The position numbers and the translations under genes were made by a program. From Mycobacterium ostraviense (lineage in GTDB: Bacteria > Actinomycetota > Actinomycetes > Mycobacteriales > Mycobacteriaceae): 63,132 nt of DNA. Below the pieces are notes generated by a model that worked only from the letters and a program-made list of their open reading frames with translations, searched no databases and was not told where the DNA came from. The stretch covers positions 880,429 through 943,560 of the forward strand of contig NZ_NKRE01000001.1 of assembly GCF_002705925.1 (NCBI RefSeq), written 5' to 3'. This document shows positions 47,783-59,923 of the stretch, one piece after another; positions within the stretch are counted from its first letter, which is position 1; each line of letters opens with the position of its first letter.

Positions 47783-49088
47783 GACCGGGTAGCTTTCGCT
47801 TGATTTGCCGGTCGAGGATGATTTTCAGTTGCTGGTTGATGTCGGCGAAGGTTGACGTGACGTCGGCTCCTTTCAGCCCAATGGATTCCAGGCCGGTCGA
47901 GATGATGCGGTTACCGCCGGGCAGGAAAACGCGTGCGTAATCTTGCGGGCGGGTGTGTGGCAGCTGGTCCAGCGCCACTCGGGCGCGGGGGTTTGCCGCC
48001 AGGTATTGCTGCTCGCTCGGGTCGTCGACGGCGGACTTGCGCACCGGCAGATAGCCGGTGCGCTGACTGAAATACGCGGTGTTGGCCGCATTGGTGATGA
48101 ATGCGATGAACTTGAGTGCGTTGACTTTTCGTTCGTGGGATAGCTTGGTGGGAATCGCCAACCCCGCCCCGCCGGTCGGGCAGCCGGGCGCTCCGCCCGG
48201 GCCGGTGGGCAGTGGCGACACTGCGAAATCGAAGCGGGCAGCTGCGGTGATGCCGGCCAGGGCGCCGGTCGATGCCAGGGCCGAGGCCACGATGCCGGTG
48301 GCGAACTCATTGTTGATATCGTTGGCGATCGCCGCATACCCCTTGCGATGGATGGAATCCCGGTAAAAGTTGCCGGCCGCGATGGTGGCCGGGTCGGTGA
48401 ACTTCAGCGTCCACTCGTCAGAGTAGGCGCCGCCGAAGGTCCAGTTCGGCCCCTGGAACGTCCAGGAGATGAGCGTGTCGTTGGCCCAGCCGTGTGCCCA
48501 GTTGCCGACGGTGACGGCACGCTGCAGGTGGGGACCCCACTCGTCGAATTCTTGCCAGGTTTGCGGCCCGCGGTCCGGCAGGCCGACGCGGTCCCATACC
48601 GCCTTGTTGTAGTAGAACAGCGGTGTCGAGCGGGCATACGGCAAGGCATAGTGCCGGCCGTTGAACTCGTAGTCGGCCAACAGTGAGTCGACGTAATCGC
48701 TTGTGTCCACCCCGACTTCGTCGAACAGGTCTTCCAGCGGGGTGATGACACCGCTGAGGGCGAAATGGAACCACCAGATGTCGTCCAACAACACGACATC
48801 GGGCACATCGGTTCCAATCAGCGCCGCGTTGAACTTCTGCACGACTTCCTCGTAGTCCTTGCCGGCGTCGATCAGCTTGGCCGGCAAGTCCGGAAAGCGG
48901 CTCTGGAATCGATTGATCAATTCCCTCTCCACCGCGGTGGATGTGCCGGGATGAGAGGACCAGAAGGTGATTGGGCCGGAGCCCGACTTCACCGCGCCGC
49001 TGCCGCCCATCCCCGCACACCCGGCCGTCGTTCCCGCGGCAGCGGCACTTGCCAACGCGAAAAACCGTCGGCGGCTTACCGGATTCAT
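47775..49088 (-). CDS. ugpB: Glycerophosphodiester-binding lipoprotein UgpB
   Basis: The 437-residue substrate-binding protein starts with a twin-arginine lipoprotein signal ([25 protein letters not shown]), with the lipidated cysteine about residue 24. The body is a family 1 solute-binding protein (ITFWSSHPGTSTAVEREL, DVPDVVLLDDIWWFHFALSG). It delivers the substrate to UgpA/UgpE outside the membrane. It lies 6 bases after ugpE. Orthologous to Rv2833c by order and length. Confidence 0.95.
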   Translation of the reverse strand: MNPVSRRRFFALASAAAAGTTAGCAGMGGSGAVKSGSGPITFWSSHPGTSTAVERELINRFQSRFPDLPAKLIDAGKDYEEVVQKFNAALIGTDVPDVVLLDDIWWFHFALSGVITPLEDLFDEVGVDTSDYVDSLLADYEFNGRHYALPYARSTPLFYYNKAVWDRVGLPDRGPQTWQEFDEWGPHLQRAVTVGNWAHGWANDTLISWTFQGPNWTFGGAYSDEWTLKFTDPATIAAGNFYRDSIHRKGYAAIANDINNEFATGIVASALASTGALAGITAAARFDFAVSPLPTGPGGAPGCPTGGAGLAIPTKLSHERKVNALKFIAFITNAANTAYFSQRTGYLPVRKSAVDDPSEQQYLAANPRARVALDQLPHTRPQDYARVFLPGGNRIISTGLESIGLKGADVTSTFADINQQLKIILDRQIKRKLPGHG

Positions 49089-49094
49089 GGCACC

Positions 49095-49931
49095 CTAACC
49101 CTTGACCGCACCTGACGTCAGACCCTTGATCATTTGGCGTTGCAGGACAATGAAAATCAGCAAGATCGGCAACATCGCCAGCAGCGTCACCGCCATCACC
49201 GGACCCCAGTTGGTGATGCCCTCGGCCTGCTGCAGGAAGGTCAGCCCCACCGGCAGCGGCGCCACCGATTCGTCGTCAGACATCAGGAACGGCCACAGGT
49301 ACTCGTTCCATTCGTTTACCACGGTAATGATGCCGAAGGCCACCATGGTGGGCCCCGACATCGGCAGCACCACCCGCAACAGAAGTTGCCACCAGCGCGC
49401 GCCATCCATTCTGGCCGCTTCGATGATCTCGGGAGGCAGCGACAGAAAGTGGTTGCGCATCAGGAATGTTCCGAAAGCGACACCGGCCAGCGGCAAGATG
49501 ATGCCGGGAAAAGTGTTGCGCAGACCCAGTTGTGAGATCAGCGCATAATTGGAAATCACGGTGATCTGGTTGGGCACCATCAGCGCGGCGATGATCAGCA
49601 GGAACACCACATTCTTGCCCGGAAACCGCACGAACACCAAGCCGAACGCGCTGAGCACGCCGAGCATGAACTTCACCACCGCCAACACCGACGTGATGAC
49701 GATCGAGTTGCGCAGGAAGGTCCAGAACGGAATTTGCTCGGTCGCGGTCCGGTAATTCTGCGGATGCCAGCGCGGCGGCCACCAGGTCGTGGGCTGCGAA
49801 TAGATGTCGGGCTGGTCCTTGAACGAGGTGAAGAACACGAACACCAGTGGCCCGGCAATCAATACGACGACCAACGACATCGCGGCATAACCGAGCAAGC
49901 GTGCGGTCGCGCGACGGCCTGGCGACGTCAC
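49095..49931 (-). CDS. ugpE: ABC transporter permease UgpE
   Basis: The protein has 278 residues from GTG 49931, which overlaps the ugpA stop (GTGA). The frame is open far upstream, but that is the shadow of ugpA. Six hydrophobic segments are visible, the first in LLGYAAMSLVVVLIAGPLVFVFF. The EAA loop that contacts UgpC reads EIIEAARMDGARWWQLLLRVVLP (near 190). It forms the membrane channel with UgpA. Confidence 0.95.
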   Translation of the reverse strand: MTSPGRRATARLLGYAAMSLVVVLIAGPLVFVFFTSFKDQPDIYSQPTTWWPPRWHPQNYRTATEQIPFWTFLRNSIVITSVLAVVKFMLGVLSAFGLVFVRFPGKNVVFLLIIAALMVPNQITVISNYALISQLGLRNTFPGIILPLAGVAFGTFLMRNHFLSLPPEIIEAARMDGARWWQLLLRVVLPMSGPTMVAFGIITVVNEWNEYLWPFLMSDDESVAPLPVGLTFLQQAEGITNWGPVMAVTLLAMLPILLIFIVLQRQMIKGLTSGAVKG

Positions 49932-50887
49932 TGCCGCTGCCCCCGATCCATGACTCGCACCTGGTAATAGGTGATGGCCAGCAGCACCAGGAACATGATG
50001 GTGGCGACGGTGGCGCCGTAACCGGCCCGGAAGTTGCGGAACGTCTCCAGATACACCTGGTAGACCATGGTTGTGGTGCCGGTGCCCTGCGGACCGCCAC
50101 GGGTCATGACGTTGATCACGTCGAACACCTGCAACGAGTTGATCAGAACGGTGATCGACAAGAAGAAGGTGGTGGGACGCAGCTGGGGCAACAGCACCCG
50201 GCGAAACGTGGTCCACCGGCTGGCTCCATCGATTTCGGCCGCCTCCAACAGATCTCGGCGTACCCCCTGCAACGCCGCCAGATAGATGACGAAGGTGTAT
50301 CCGAGGTTTTTCCAGACATAGGTGACGGTCACCATGAACATCGCCCAGTGCGCATCCTGGTAAAAGTTGGGCACGCCGACTCCGATGCGCCGCAACAGGT
50401 CTTGTACCAGACCGAAGTGCGGATCGAAGACGAACTGGGCCGCCAGGCCGACGGCCGCGCCCGAGATCACAAAGGGCGCGAAAACCGTCGAGCGCACCAG
50501 ATTTCGGCCACGCAACGGTTGATCGAGCAGCAGGGCCAGCACCAGCCCCAGCACCATCGAGCCCACCACCGCAGCGGTGGTGAACACGGCCGTGTTGAGC
50601 ACGATCTGGCGGGTGTCGTCGCGCGCGAACCACTCCGCGTAGTTGGAGAACCCGACATAGTCGGCTTTGGGGTCGGAGACGTTCCAGTCGAAGAACGACA
50701 ACCTGATGTTGTCGGCCAGTGGGCGGTAGATGAAGAGCAGCAGCAGCCCCACATTCGGGCCCACCAGGACGACGAACAGCGCGTAGTCCGGCCACGGCCG
50801 GTGCCGCGCTCGGCGCGCGTCCGGGAGGCGGGGGGTCACCGGCGCAGTGTATCGGCCAGTTGAATCCAGGGACCCGACGACAGCCAT
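49928..50887 (-). CDS. ugpA: ABC transporter permease UgpA
   Basis: This MalF-type permease has the EAA loop DLLEAAEIDGASRWTTFRRVLLPQL (near 210) and about six membrane segments beginning ALFVVLVGPNVGLLLLFIY. From ATG 50887 it has 319 residues; a GTG at 50839 would give 303, the length I recall for Rv2835c, and may be the true start. Neither has a clear ribosome-binding site. It is the first ugp gene and starts 18 bases after dinF, so the ugp operon may be transcribed with dinF. Confidence 0.92.
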   Translation of the reverse strand: MAVVGSLDSTGRYTAPVTPRLPDARRARHRPWPDYALFVVLVGPNVGLLLLFIYRPLADNIRLSFFDWNVSDPKADYVGFSNYAEWFARDDTRQIVLNTAVFTTAAVVGSMVLGLVLALLLDQPLRGRNLVRSTVFAPFVISGAAVGLAAQFVFDPHFGLVQDLLRRIGVGVPNFYQDAHWAMFMVTVTYVWKNLGYTFVIYLAALQGVRRDLLEAAEIDGASRWTTFRRVLLPQLRPTTFFLSITVLINSLQVFDVINVMTRGGPQGTGTTTMVYQVYLETFRNFRAGYGATVATIMFLVLLAITYYQVRVMDRGQRQ

Positions 50888-50905
50888 GACGGCAATTTCC
50901 GCGCG

Positions 50906-52237
50906 TCAGGCCGTCCCCGTCAGTGCCCACCGGCCGCTGATCGTCCGCCATCCGACGAAGAGCAGCCGCAGCGCGACGAATGTGGCCAGGCCCGACCAGA
51001 TGCCCGCCAGCCCCCACCCGTACACCAACGACAACCAGGTCAGCGGCAGAAAGCCGATCAGTGCGCTGACGACGGTGGCGGTGCGCATGAAGGCAGCGTC
51101 ACCCGCCCCCAGCAACACCCCGTCGAGCGCGAAAACAATTCCGGCGAAGGGTAATTGGGCCACCAGGAACCACCACGGCACCGCGATCGCGGCAAGCACC
51201 GATCGGTCATGGGTGAACAGCGCGGGCAGCAGCGGGGCCCCTGCCCCTAATGCGGCGGCGAGCACGCCCGCCGCCAGCAGCGAAAACACCGTCACCCGCC
51301 AGGCCACCGACTTCGCGTGCGCCACGTCACCGGCACCCAGGGCAGCGCCGACCAGCGCCTGCGCCGCGATGGCCAGCGAATCGAGAACCAGGGCAAGGAA
51401 ACCCCACAGTTGCAGCACCACCTGGTGTGCCGCCAGCGCGGCGGCGCCGAACCTCGCTGCCACCGCTGCAGCCGAGATGAAACACGCCTGGAAGGCCAGA
51501 GTCCGCACGATCAGGTCACGCGCCATCACCAGTTGCGCGCGCAGCACCGGCCAATCGACCCGCAGCGGCACCCGCTCGGCCAGCAACGCACCCCCGAACA
51601 ACAACGCTGCCAGCCACTGACCAACCAGATTGGCCACCGCGGAACCGGACAACCCCAGCCGCGGCATGCCCAGCCAGCCGTAGACCAGCAGCGGGCACAG
51701 CAGTGCCGACAGGCCGAAACCCGCGACCACGTAGCGCAGCGGCCGCATGGTGTCCTGCACCCCGCGCATCCAGCCGTTACCGGCGAGCGAAACCAGAATC
51801 GCCGGTACCCCCAGGATCGCGATCCGCAGCCATGGCAGCGCCGTCACCGAAATGCCGGTGCCGCTGGGCCCGGCGATCACCGACACCACTGGCACCGCCG
51901 CGGCTTCGACCACGACGACCGTCAACCCGCCCAGACCCACCGCCAGCCAGGTCGCCTGCACGCCCTCGGTGACGGCCGCCTCCCGATCGGCGGTCCCGAA
52001 GTGGCGCGCCGAGCGCGCGGTCGTGCCGTAAGACAGAAACGTCGCCTGCGAACCGACCAGGCCGAGCACCAGGCTGCCGATCGCCAGACCCGCGAGCGAC
52101 AACGCCCCGAGCCGACCCACCACGGCGGTATCGAAGAGCAGGTACAACGGCTCGGCGGCCAGCACACCCAGTGCGGGTAGGGCCAGCGCCGCGATTCGCC
52201 GGCCGGGCACGCGTGACCGTCCGGCGTCGCTCAACAA
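50906..52237 (-). CDS. dinF: MATE family multidrug/cation antiporter DinF
   Basis: The 443-residue membrane protein has about 12 hydrophobic segments in two similar halves, beginning RRIAALALPALGVLAAEPLYLLFDTAVVGRLGALSLAGLAIG, the MATE/DinF pattern. MATE proteins export drugs or metabolites in exchange for H+ or Na+. The best start is a TTG at 52235-52237 (a second TTG follows directly), giving a length close to H37Rv Rv2836c (439). It begins 14 bases after the cnpB stop. Confidence 0.9.
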   Translation of the reverse strand: MLSDAGRSRVPGRRIAALALPALGVLAAEPLYLLFDTAVVGRLGALSLAGLAIGSLVLGLVGSQATFLSYGTTARSARHFGTADREAAVTEGVQATWLAVGLGGLTVVVVEAAAVPVVSVIAGPSGTGISVTALPWLRIAILGVPAILVSLAGNGWMRGVQDTMRPLRYVVAGFGLSALLCPLLVYGWLGMPRLGLSGSAVANLVGQWLAALLFGGALLAERVPLRVDWPVLRAQLVMARDLIVRTLAFQACFISAAAVAARFGAAALAAHQVVLQLWGFLALVLDSLAIAAQALVGAALGAGDVAHAKSVAWRVTVFSLLAAGVLAAALGAGAPLLPALFTHDRSVLAAIAVPWWFLVAQLPFAGIVFALDGVLLGAGDAAFMRTATVVSALIGFLPLTWLSLVYGWGLAGIWSGLATFVALRLLFVGWRTISGRWALTGTA

Positions 52238-52251
52238 TTGTTAGCCCGCGG

Positions 52252-53737
<1,486 letters not shown>

Positions 53738-53749
53738 CCGCGCGTCCCC

Positions 53750-56593
53750 TCACGAGCGTTCCTTTTGAACCAGCTCGTAGGACTCGATGACGTCGCCCTC
53801 CTTGATGTCGGAGTAGCCCAGCGTCAAACCGCACTCGAAGCCCTCGCGGACCTCGGTCACGTCGTCCTTTTCCCGCCGCAGCGAGTGGATCGAGAGGTTC
53901 TCGGCGACCACGATGTTGTCCCGCAACAGTCGGGCCTTGGCGTTGCGGCGCACCACACCCGAAGTGATCATGCAGCCGGCGATCAGGCCGACCTTCGAGG
54001 ACCGGAACAACGCCCGGATCTCGGCACGACCCAGCTCGACCTCTTCGTAGATCGGCTTGAGCATGCCGCGCAGCGCCTGCTCGATCTCGTCGATCGCCTG
54101 GTAGATGACCGAGTAGTAGCGGATCTCGACACCTTCGCGGTTGGCCAGCTCGGTGGCCTTGCCCTCGGCGCGCACATTGAACCCGATGATGATCGCGTCC
54201 GAGGCCGACGCCAGGTTGACGTTGGTCTCGGTGATACCGCCGACGCCGCGATCGATGACGCGCAGCGCCACCTCGTCGTCGACCTGGATACCCATCAGGG
54301 CCTCTTCCAGCGCCTCGACGGTACCGGCGTTGTCGCCCTTGAGGATCAGGTTGAGCTGGCTGGTTTCCTTCAGTGCCGAGTCCAGGTCCTCCAGGCTGAT
54401 CCGCTTACGGCTGCGCGCGGCCATGGCGTTGCGCTTGCGGGCGCTGCGCCGGTCGGCGATCTGGCGCGCGATCCGGTCCTCGTCGACGACCAGGAAGTTG
54501 TCGCCGGCCCCGGGCACCGAGGTGAAGCCGATGACCTGGACGGGACGCGACGGCAATGCCGCTTCGATGTCGTCGCCGTGTTCGTCGACCATCCGGCGGA
54601 CCCGGCCGTAGGCGTCGCCGGCGACCACCGAGTCGCCGACCCGCAGCGTGCCGCGCTGCACCAGCACCGTGGCGACCGGCCCGCGGCCGCGGTCCAGGTG
54701 CGCCTCGATGGCCACACCCTGAGCCTCCATGTCGGGGTTGGCCCGCAGGTCCAGTGCAGCGTCGGCGGTCAGCAGCACCGCTTCCAACAGCTGTTCGATG
54801 TTGGTGCCGTTCTTGGCCGAGATGTCGACGAACATGGTGTCGCCGCCGAAGTCCTCGGCAACCAGGCCGTACTCGGTGAGCTGGGCCCGGATCTTGGCCG
54901 GGTCGGCGCCCTCCTTGTCGATCTTGTTGACCGCGACCACGATCGGCACGTCGGCGGCCTGCGCGTGGTTGATGGCCTCAACCGTCTGCGGCATCACGCC
55001 GTCGTCGGCCGCGACCACCAGAATGGCGATGTCGGTGGCTTTGGCACCGCGGGCACGCATGGCGGTGAACGCCTCGTGACCAGGGGTGTCGATGAAGGTG
55101 ATCAGCCGCTCACTGCCGTCGAGGTCGACACCCACCTGGTAGGCCCCGATGTGCTGGGTGATGCCGCCGGCCTCGCCCTCACGGACGTTGGCCTTACGGA
55201 TGGTGTCCAGCAGCCGAGTCTTACCGTGGTCGACGTGGCCCATCACGGTCACAACCGGCGGACGGGTCTGCAGATCGGTCTCGTCTCCGGTGTCCTCGCC
55301 GTAGGAGAGGTCAAACGACTCCAGCAGCTCGCGGTCCTCGTCCTCGGGGCTGACCACCTGAACGTTGTAGTTCATCTCGCTGCCCAGCAGCTCGAGGGTC
55401 TCATCGCCGACCGACTGGGTGGCGGTCACCATCTCGCCGAGGTTGAACAGCGCCTGAACCAGCGCTGCCGGGTTGGCGTCGATCTTCTCGGCAAAGTCGG
55501 ACAGTGACGCACCGCGGGCCAGCCGGATCGTCTCGCCGTTGCCGTGCGGCAACCGCACGCCGCCGACGACCGGGGCCTGCATCGAGTCATATTCCTGGCG
55601 CTTCTGCCGCTTGGACTTGCGGCCACGCCGGGGTGCGCCGCCCGGACGGCCGAACGCGCCGGCCGCGCCGCCGCGCTGGCCGGGACGCCCACCGCCGCCG
55701 GGACCGCCGCCACCACCGCCGGGACGGCCGCGGAATCCGGTCCCGGGCGCGGCACCCACGCCACCGCCGCCGCCGCGGTAATTACCGCCGCCGCCGCCAT
55801 CCGAACGGCCACCGGGGCCGCCGGGCCGGCCGCCGCCGGGTCGCGGCGCGCCGGCACGTGGCGGGCGTGGCCCACCGGCCGCGCCGCCGGGACGTGGCGG
55901 CATGCTGCCGGGCGAGGCGCCCGGACGCGGTGCCCCAGGACGCGGCGCTCCGGGGCGCGGAGCCGGCGGACGCGGAATGGGCCGGTCGGCCGGTTGCGCC
56001 GAGGAGAACGGGTTGTTGCCGACGCGCGGCGTCCGGACACCGGGCTTGGGCGCCGGTCCGGGACGCGCCCCGGGAGCCATGCCGGGGTGGGGTGCCGGTG
56101 AGCTGGGCGGCTGGCCCAGTGGCGGCGTCGCCGGTTGTCCGGGTTGCGGCGCCTTCGGAGGCGCGGGAGTCGCGGTGGCAGCCGACGGGCGGGGTGTGGC
56201 TCGGGTGGGCGACGTTGCCGTCTTGCCCGAGTCGGCGGCCCTATCGGGTGCGACGGCCGTCGGTGCGCCGTTGCCGGCCGCCTTGGCAATCGCCTTGTCG
56301 AGGGCTTGGTCAAGGGACTGGTCTGCGGCTTTGCCACCATCCGTGCCAGGCACGGCCACCGGGGCCTTGGCGGCAGCTCGATCGGGGCCTTTCTCCGGAC
56401 CCTTGGCGGGGGCCTTGTCGGGGGCTGGTTTGGCGCCACCGAACGATTCACGCAGCCGGCGGGCGACGGGCGCCTCTACCGTAGACGATGCCGATTTGAC
56501 GAATTCGCCCTGTTCACTCAGTCGGGCGAGCACTTCCTTGCTGGTAACACCGAGTTCCTTGGCCAACTCGTGTACGCGGGCCTTACCTGCCAC
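53750..56593 (-). CDS. infB: Translation initiation factor IF-2
   Basis: The 947-residue protein (GTG start) has an N-terminal IF2N domain ([22 protein letters not shown]), a long disordered Pro/Arg/Gly/Ala-rich linker (about 55-330), a second IF2N-like segment, then the GTPase: GHVDHGKT (near 452), [22 protein letters not shown] and NKID. Beta-barrel domains and the C-terminal fMet-tRNA-binding domain follow. It is about 47 residues longer than H37Rv IF-2, the excess lying in the low-complexity linker. It places initiator tRNA on the 30S subunit. Confidence 0.97.
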   Translation of the reverse strand: MAGKARVHELAKELGVTSKEVLARLSEQGEFVKSASSTVEAPVARRLRESFGGAKPAPDKAPAKGPEKGPDRAAAKAPVAVPGTDGGKAADQSLDQALDKAIAKAAGNGAPTAVAPDRAADSGKTATSPTRATPRPSAATATPAPPKAPQPGQPATPPLGQPPSSPAPHPGMAPGARPGPAPKPGVRTPRVGNNPFSSAQPADRPIPRPPAPRPGAPRPGAPRPGASPGSMPPRPGGAAGGPRPPRAGAPRPGGGRPGGPGGRSDGGGGGNYRGGGGGVGAAPGTGFRGRPGGGGGGPGGGGRPGQRGGAAGAFGRPGGAPRRGRKSKRQKRQEYDSMQAPVVGGVRLPHGNGETIRLARGASLSDFAEKIDANPAALVQALFNLGEMVTATQSVGDETLELLGSEMNYNVQVVSPEDEDRELLESFDLSYGEDTGDETDLQTRPPVVTVMGHVDHGKTRLLDTIRKANVREGEAGGITQHIGAYQVGVDLDGSERLITFIDTPGHEAFTAMRARGAKATDIAILVVAADDGVMPQTVEAINHAQAADVPIVVAVNKIDKEGADPAKIRAQLTEYGLVAEDFGGDTMFVDISAKNGTNIEQLLEAVLLTADAALDLRANPDMEAQGVAIEAHLDRGRGPVATVLVQRGTLRVGDSVVAGDAYGRVRRMVDEHGDDIEAALPSRPVQVIGFTSVPGAGDNFLVVDEDRIARQIADRRSARKRNAMAARSRKRISLEDLDSALKETSQLNLILKGDNAGTVEALEEALMGIQVDDEVALRVIDRGVGGITETNVNLASASDAIIIGFNVRAEGKATELANREGVEIRYYSVIYQAIDEIEQALRGMLKPIYEEVELGRAEIRALFRSSKVGLIAGCMITSGVVRRNAKARLLRDNIVVAENLSIHSLRREKDDVTEVREGFECGLTLGYSDIKEGDVIESYELVQKERS

Positions 56594-56681
56594 TACATCT
56601 CCTGTCTATGAGGCGACGACAGTTGTAGGCCGCGCCTCGGGTTTAGCTATGACACATTGTCATCGGGACTTCACGGTGTGC

Positions 56682-57029
56682 TCATGTTCGTTGCTGCCTG
56701 TTCTGTTGCTCAGCGGGAAACCCACTGATGTGTTCGACCACCGCTGACGTATCCGGTGAACCGGTGATGCGCAGCGCTCGGGTGAAAGCCCTCCGCCGAA
56801 CTGCTTGTTGTAGGCACCGCGGTTCGGGATGCAGCCATGCACCCCGCCCCGGCAGCCTTCTGTTTGGGTCAACGATCACGACGTAGTTGCCGTTCCCGGT
56901 CGACTCAGCCACCACTCGAAGCAGTTCGTCGGCCAACTCTCGCTTCCGGCACCCGACGCACGTCCGCACCGGTCCACAGGGACTGTCGGAACATCTGTGC
57001 GCCGCCACCGAAGGCTCGCGCTGGATCAC
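56682..57029 (-). CDS. YlxR (DUF448) family RNA-binding protein, Rv2840c homologue
   Basis: The 115-residue protein (GTG start) has the YlxR pattern GPVRTCVGCRKRELADELLRVV with the paired cysteines, and PNRRLPGRGAWLHPEPRCLQQAVRRRAFTRAL. YlxR proteins lie between nusA and infB in many bacteria and bind RNA or regulate transcription; in some species they affect RNase P. It keeps that position here, 88 bases before infB. H37Rv annotation gives a somewhat shorter protein. Confidence 0.9.
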   Translation of the reverse strand: MIQREPSVAAHRCSDSPCGPVRTCVGCRKRELADELLRVVAESTGNGNYVVIVDPNRRLPGRGAWLHPEPRCLQQAVRRRAFTRALRITGSPDTSAVVEHISGFPAEQQNRQQRT

Positions 57030-57101
57030 GGCTCAGTCTAGCGTCACCGAACCGGCCGCCAGAACCACCCGGGGATGGCGTTATGGTTCCGACGCCGACC
57101 G

Positions 57102-58145
57102 CTAGCGCTCGTGTGCCATTCCGCGGCTGGCGCCCTGCTCAGGATGACCCGCCGGGTGCGCCGGTGAATCGCCGCGGATGTCAATGCGCCATCCGGTGAG
57201 CCGAGCGGCCAGCCGCGCGTTCTGCCCCTCCTTACCGATGGCCAGCGACAACTGGAAGTCGGGCACCACCACGCGGGCGGCCCGGGCATTCTGGTCGATC
57301 ACCGACACCGAGACCACCTTCGCGGGCGACAACGCGTTGGCCACGAAGCGCGCGGGATCCTCGTCGTAGTCGATGATGTCGATCTTCTCGCCGGACAGTT
57401 CGCTCATCACGTTGCGCACCCGCTGGCCCATCGGCCCGATGCAGGCACCTTTGGCGTTGAGGCCCGGGACGTTCGAACGCACCGCGATCTTGGACCGATG
57501 GCCGGCCTCACGGGCCACCGCGACGATCTCCACCGACCCGTCGGCTATCTCGGGAACCTCCAGCGAGAACAGCTTGCGCACCAGGTTTGGGTGGGTGCGC
57601 GACAACGTGATCAGCGGCTCGCGGGCACCACGGCTCACGCCAACCACGTAACAACGCAGCCGGTTGCCGTGTTCGTAACTCTCGCCGGGGACCTGTTCGG
57701 CGGCGGGGATGACACCCTCGGAGGCCTTGGTCTCGCTTCCCATCCGGACGACCACCAGACCGCGGGCATTGGCCCTGCTGTCGCGCTGGATCACGCCCGC
57801 GACGATCTCACCCTCCCGGGTCGAGAACTCGCCGTATGTCCGCTCGTTCTCGGCGTCGCGGAATCGCTGCAACATCACCTGACGAGCCGTCGTTGCCGCG
57901 ATGCGGCCAAAACCCTCCGGGGTGTCATCCCATTCGCTGATGAGGTTTCCCTCGTCGTCCAGCTCGCGGGCGATCACCCGGACGACGCCGCTCTTACGGT
58001 CGATCTCGATGCGAGCGTCGGTCTGGTGACCCTGGGTGTGCCGGTAGGCGCTGAGCAGCGCGGATTTGATGGTTTCGAGCAATTCGTTGACCGAGATGCC
58101 CCGGTCGACCTCGATCGCATGCAGCGCGGCCATGTCGATGTTCAT
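57102..58145 (-). CDS. nusA: Transcription termination/antitermination factor NusA
   Basis: The protein has 347 residues from ATG 58145, the H37Rv length. The order is an N-terminal RNA-polymerase-binding domain ([20 protein letters not shown]), S1 domain ([25 protein letters not shown]) and two KH domains ([37 protein letters not shown]). The acidic repeats of E. coli NusA are absent, as usual in actinobacteria. The ATG overlaps the rimP stop (ATGA). The frame open upstream of 58145 is the shadow of rimP. Confidence 0.97.
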   Translation of the reverse strand: MNIDMAALHAIEVDRGISVNELLETIKSALLSAYRHTQGHQTDARIEIDRKSGVVRVIARELDDEGNLISEWDDTPEGFGRIAATTARQVMLQRFRDAENERTYGEFSTREGEIVAGVIQRDSRANARGLVVVRMGSETKASEGVIPAAEQVPGESYEHGNRLRCYVVGVSRGAREPLITLSRTHPNLVRKLFSLEVPEIADGSVEIVAVAREAGHRSKIAVRSNVPGLNAKGACIGPMGQRVRNVMSELSGEKIDIIDYDEDPARFVANALSPAKVVSVSVIDQNARAARVVVPDFQLSLAIGKEGQNARLAARLTGWRIDIRGDSPAHPAGHPEQGASRGMAHER

Positions 58146-58675
58146 GATTCGGCCTCCGTACCAGCGGCCCCAGCCGCCGTCGCCAACTCGAGCTCGGCTC
58201 GGGGCGGCGGCGAAAACTCTACTTGGACAACAGCTTTCAGGACCTGCGCCAGTGGAATCTGGCGCACCGCCCAGTCCCGGCCCTGCCGGACCACCAGCGC
58301 CATGGTGTCGCCGGTCAGCTCGCCGACCCGGCCGCTCAGCCGGGATCCGTCGGACAATGCGAGTTCGACCTTGCGACCGCGGGCGCGGCGGAAGTGCTTT
58401 TCGCTGGTCAGCGGACGTTCGACACCGGGCGAGCTGACTTCGAGGACGTACCTGTCGCGGATGGTGTCCAGGCCGTCCAGCAAAGCCGAAGCCGAGCGCG
58501 ACAGGGCGGCGATGGTGTCCAGGTCGAGTGCGGTGTCGCCGTCGGCGACCACCGTGATCCGCGGTGGGTGGGCGCGGGTGTCGATGACCACGTCTTCGAT
58601 CTCGTAGCCGGCGCATGCAAATGCCCCACCGAGTAGCTCGATCACCTGCGTCTGCGAAGGTAGCCCGGTGGTCAC
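58142..58675 (-). CDS. rimP: Ribosome maturation factor RimP
   Basis: The protein has 177 residues from GTG 58675. It has the RimP (DUF150) pattern: [68 protein letters not shown], then the SH3-like C-terminal domain. RimP acts in early 30S assembly. It is the first gene of the rimP-nusA-ylxR-infB-rbfA unit. The upstream 226 bases are divergent to the lipoprotein gene and should contain promoters for both. Confidence 0.95.
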   Translation of the reverse strand: MTTGLPSQTQVIELLGGAFACAGYEIEDVVIDTRAHPPRITVVADGDTALDLDTIAALSRSASALLDGLDTIRDRYVLEVSSPGVERPLTSEKHFRRARGRKVELALSDGSRLSGRVGELTGDTMALVVRQGRDWAVRQIPLAQVLKAVVQVEFSPPPRAELELATAAGAAGTEAES

Positions 58676-58901
58676 GGCGAGCTCCTCATCTTGAGTTGTC
58701 CGGTCATCTGGCGGATTTCGCTGCCAGGGCGGTTCACCCGGCCCGCCGACGCCCAATCGTCGCCGATCCACAGGGAACCAGCTACCAACGATACGCCAGG
58801 AATCGCCAATACCGCCGTGATCAGGTCGTCGAGGTTTCACCTCCCCGGATCGTGGTCGTCCCTTGTCGTGCCCAACTCGTTGGTGATGGCAGGATGTTGC
58901 T

Positions 58902-59438
58902 GTGCCCAGAGCAGTACCCGTCGTCAACAGGCGGGGTGTGCTCGCCGGAGGTGCCGCTCTCGCTGCACTCGGGGTGGTCGTGTCCGCCTGTGGCGAGTCC
59001 ACCCCCAAACCCCCCGCGGTCGATGAGCTCCTGGCGCCCTTGGAGCAGGCCCGACGCGACAGCGCGCTGGCTTCGGCCGCCGCAGCGGCGATCGGCAATC
59101 CGCCGCAGGTCGCTGCCGCGCTGACGGTGGTGGCCAGCCAACGCGGCGCGCATGCCCGGGCCCTGGCCACCGAGATCGCCCGCGCCGCGGGCAAGCTGGT
59201 ATCGGCTACCAGCGAAACGAGCAGCTCGAGCGCCAGCCCCAGCCCCACGGGCACCGAACCCCCGCCACCGCCACCGCCGGTGTCCGACGTGGTGGATTCG
59301 CTGCGCAAGTCGGCCGAGGATGCCAGTCGCCTGGTTGCCACGGTATCGGGCTACCGCGCGGGGCTACTCGCCTCCATCGCGGCCTCCTGCACCGCTTCCT
59401 ACACGGTTGCGCTGCTGCCCGGGGGACCCTCGATATGA
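58902..59438 (+). CDS. Ala-rich lipoprotein with Tat-like signal (Rv2843 position)
   Basis: The 178-residue protein (GTG start) has a signal [25 protein letters not shown] with twin arginines and lipobox VSAC, so the lipidated cysteine is about residue 30. The mature part is helical and Ala-rich, followed by a Ser/Pro linker ([16 protein letters not shown]) and a final helix. The function is unknown. It overlaps the next gene by 4 bases (ATGA), linking it to the ferritin-like protein, as in H37Rv Rv2843-Rv2844. Confidence 0.8.
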   Translation: MPRAVPVVNRRGVLAGGAALAALGVVVSACGESTPKPPAVDELLAPLEQARRDSALASAAAAAIGNPPQVAAALTVVASQRGAHARALATEIARAAGKLVSATSETSSSSASPSPTGTEPPPPPPPVSDVVDSLRKSAEDASRLVATVSGYRAGLLASIAASCTASYTVALLPGGPSI

Positions 59439-59923
59439 CCTCGTCGGAACCCAGTTTCGGGGCCAGCCCCAAGCGGTCGCCCGCCGGCAAAGATGCCGAC
59501 ACCGCGGCGCTGAGCGACGCCCTCGCCGTCGAGCACGCGACCATCTACGGGTATGGCATTGTGTCCGCGCTGTCGCCGCCCAGCGTCAACGACTTGGTGG
59601 TGGAGGCGTTGAACCAACATCGCCAACGCCGTGACGACGTCATCGCGATGCTGGCCGCCCGCAAGGTCACCGCGCCGGCAGCCGCCGCGGGCTACCAGTT
59701 GCCCAACGACGTGGGCAGCCCAGCCGATGCGGCGCGGCTGGCCGCGCGGATGGAGAACGACGGCGCGACGGCGTGGCGTGCCGTCGTCGAGCATGCCGAG
59801 ACTGCCGATGACCGGGCGTTCGCGTCGACGGCTTTGACCCAGAGCGCAGTGATGGCCGCCCGGTGGAACAAGGTGCTGGGCGCCTGGCCGATCACCACCT
59901 CGTTCCCGGGCGGAAACGAATAG
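59435..59923 (+). CDS. DUF4439 ferritin-like protein (Rv2844 homologue)
   Basis: The 162-residue protein has DALAVEHATIYGYGIVSAL and VEALNQHRQRRDDVIAMLAAR, helices with E-x2-H-x6-Y and Q-H patterns of ferritin-like four-helix bundles, and later ATAWRAVVEHAETADDRAFA. This fits DUF4439, whose members may bind metals but have no defined activity. It is translationally coupled to the lipoprotein upstream and ends on the base just before the proS stop, so the two genes converge without a gap. Confidence 0.82.
   Translation: MTSSEPSFGASPKRSPAGKDADTAALSDALAVEHATIYGYGIVSALSPPSVNDLVVEALNQHRQRRDDVIAMLAARKVTAPAAAAGYQLPNDVGSPADAARLAARMENDGATAWRAVVEHAETADDRAFASTALTQSAVMAARWNKVLGAWPITTSFPGGNE

Noticed and set aside
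49095..51017. ugpE as a 640-residue protein
   Set aside because: The extra part is ugpA read out of frame; GTG 49931 overlaps the ugpA stop and gives a normal-length permease.
58142..59341. rimP as a 399-residue protein
   Set aside because: The upstream part is antisense to the lipoprotein gene; RimP begins at GTG 58675.
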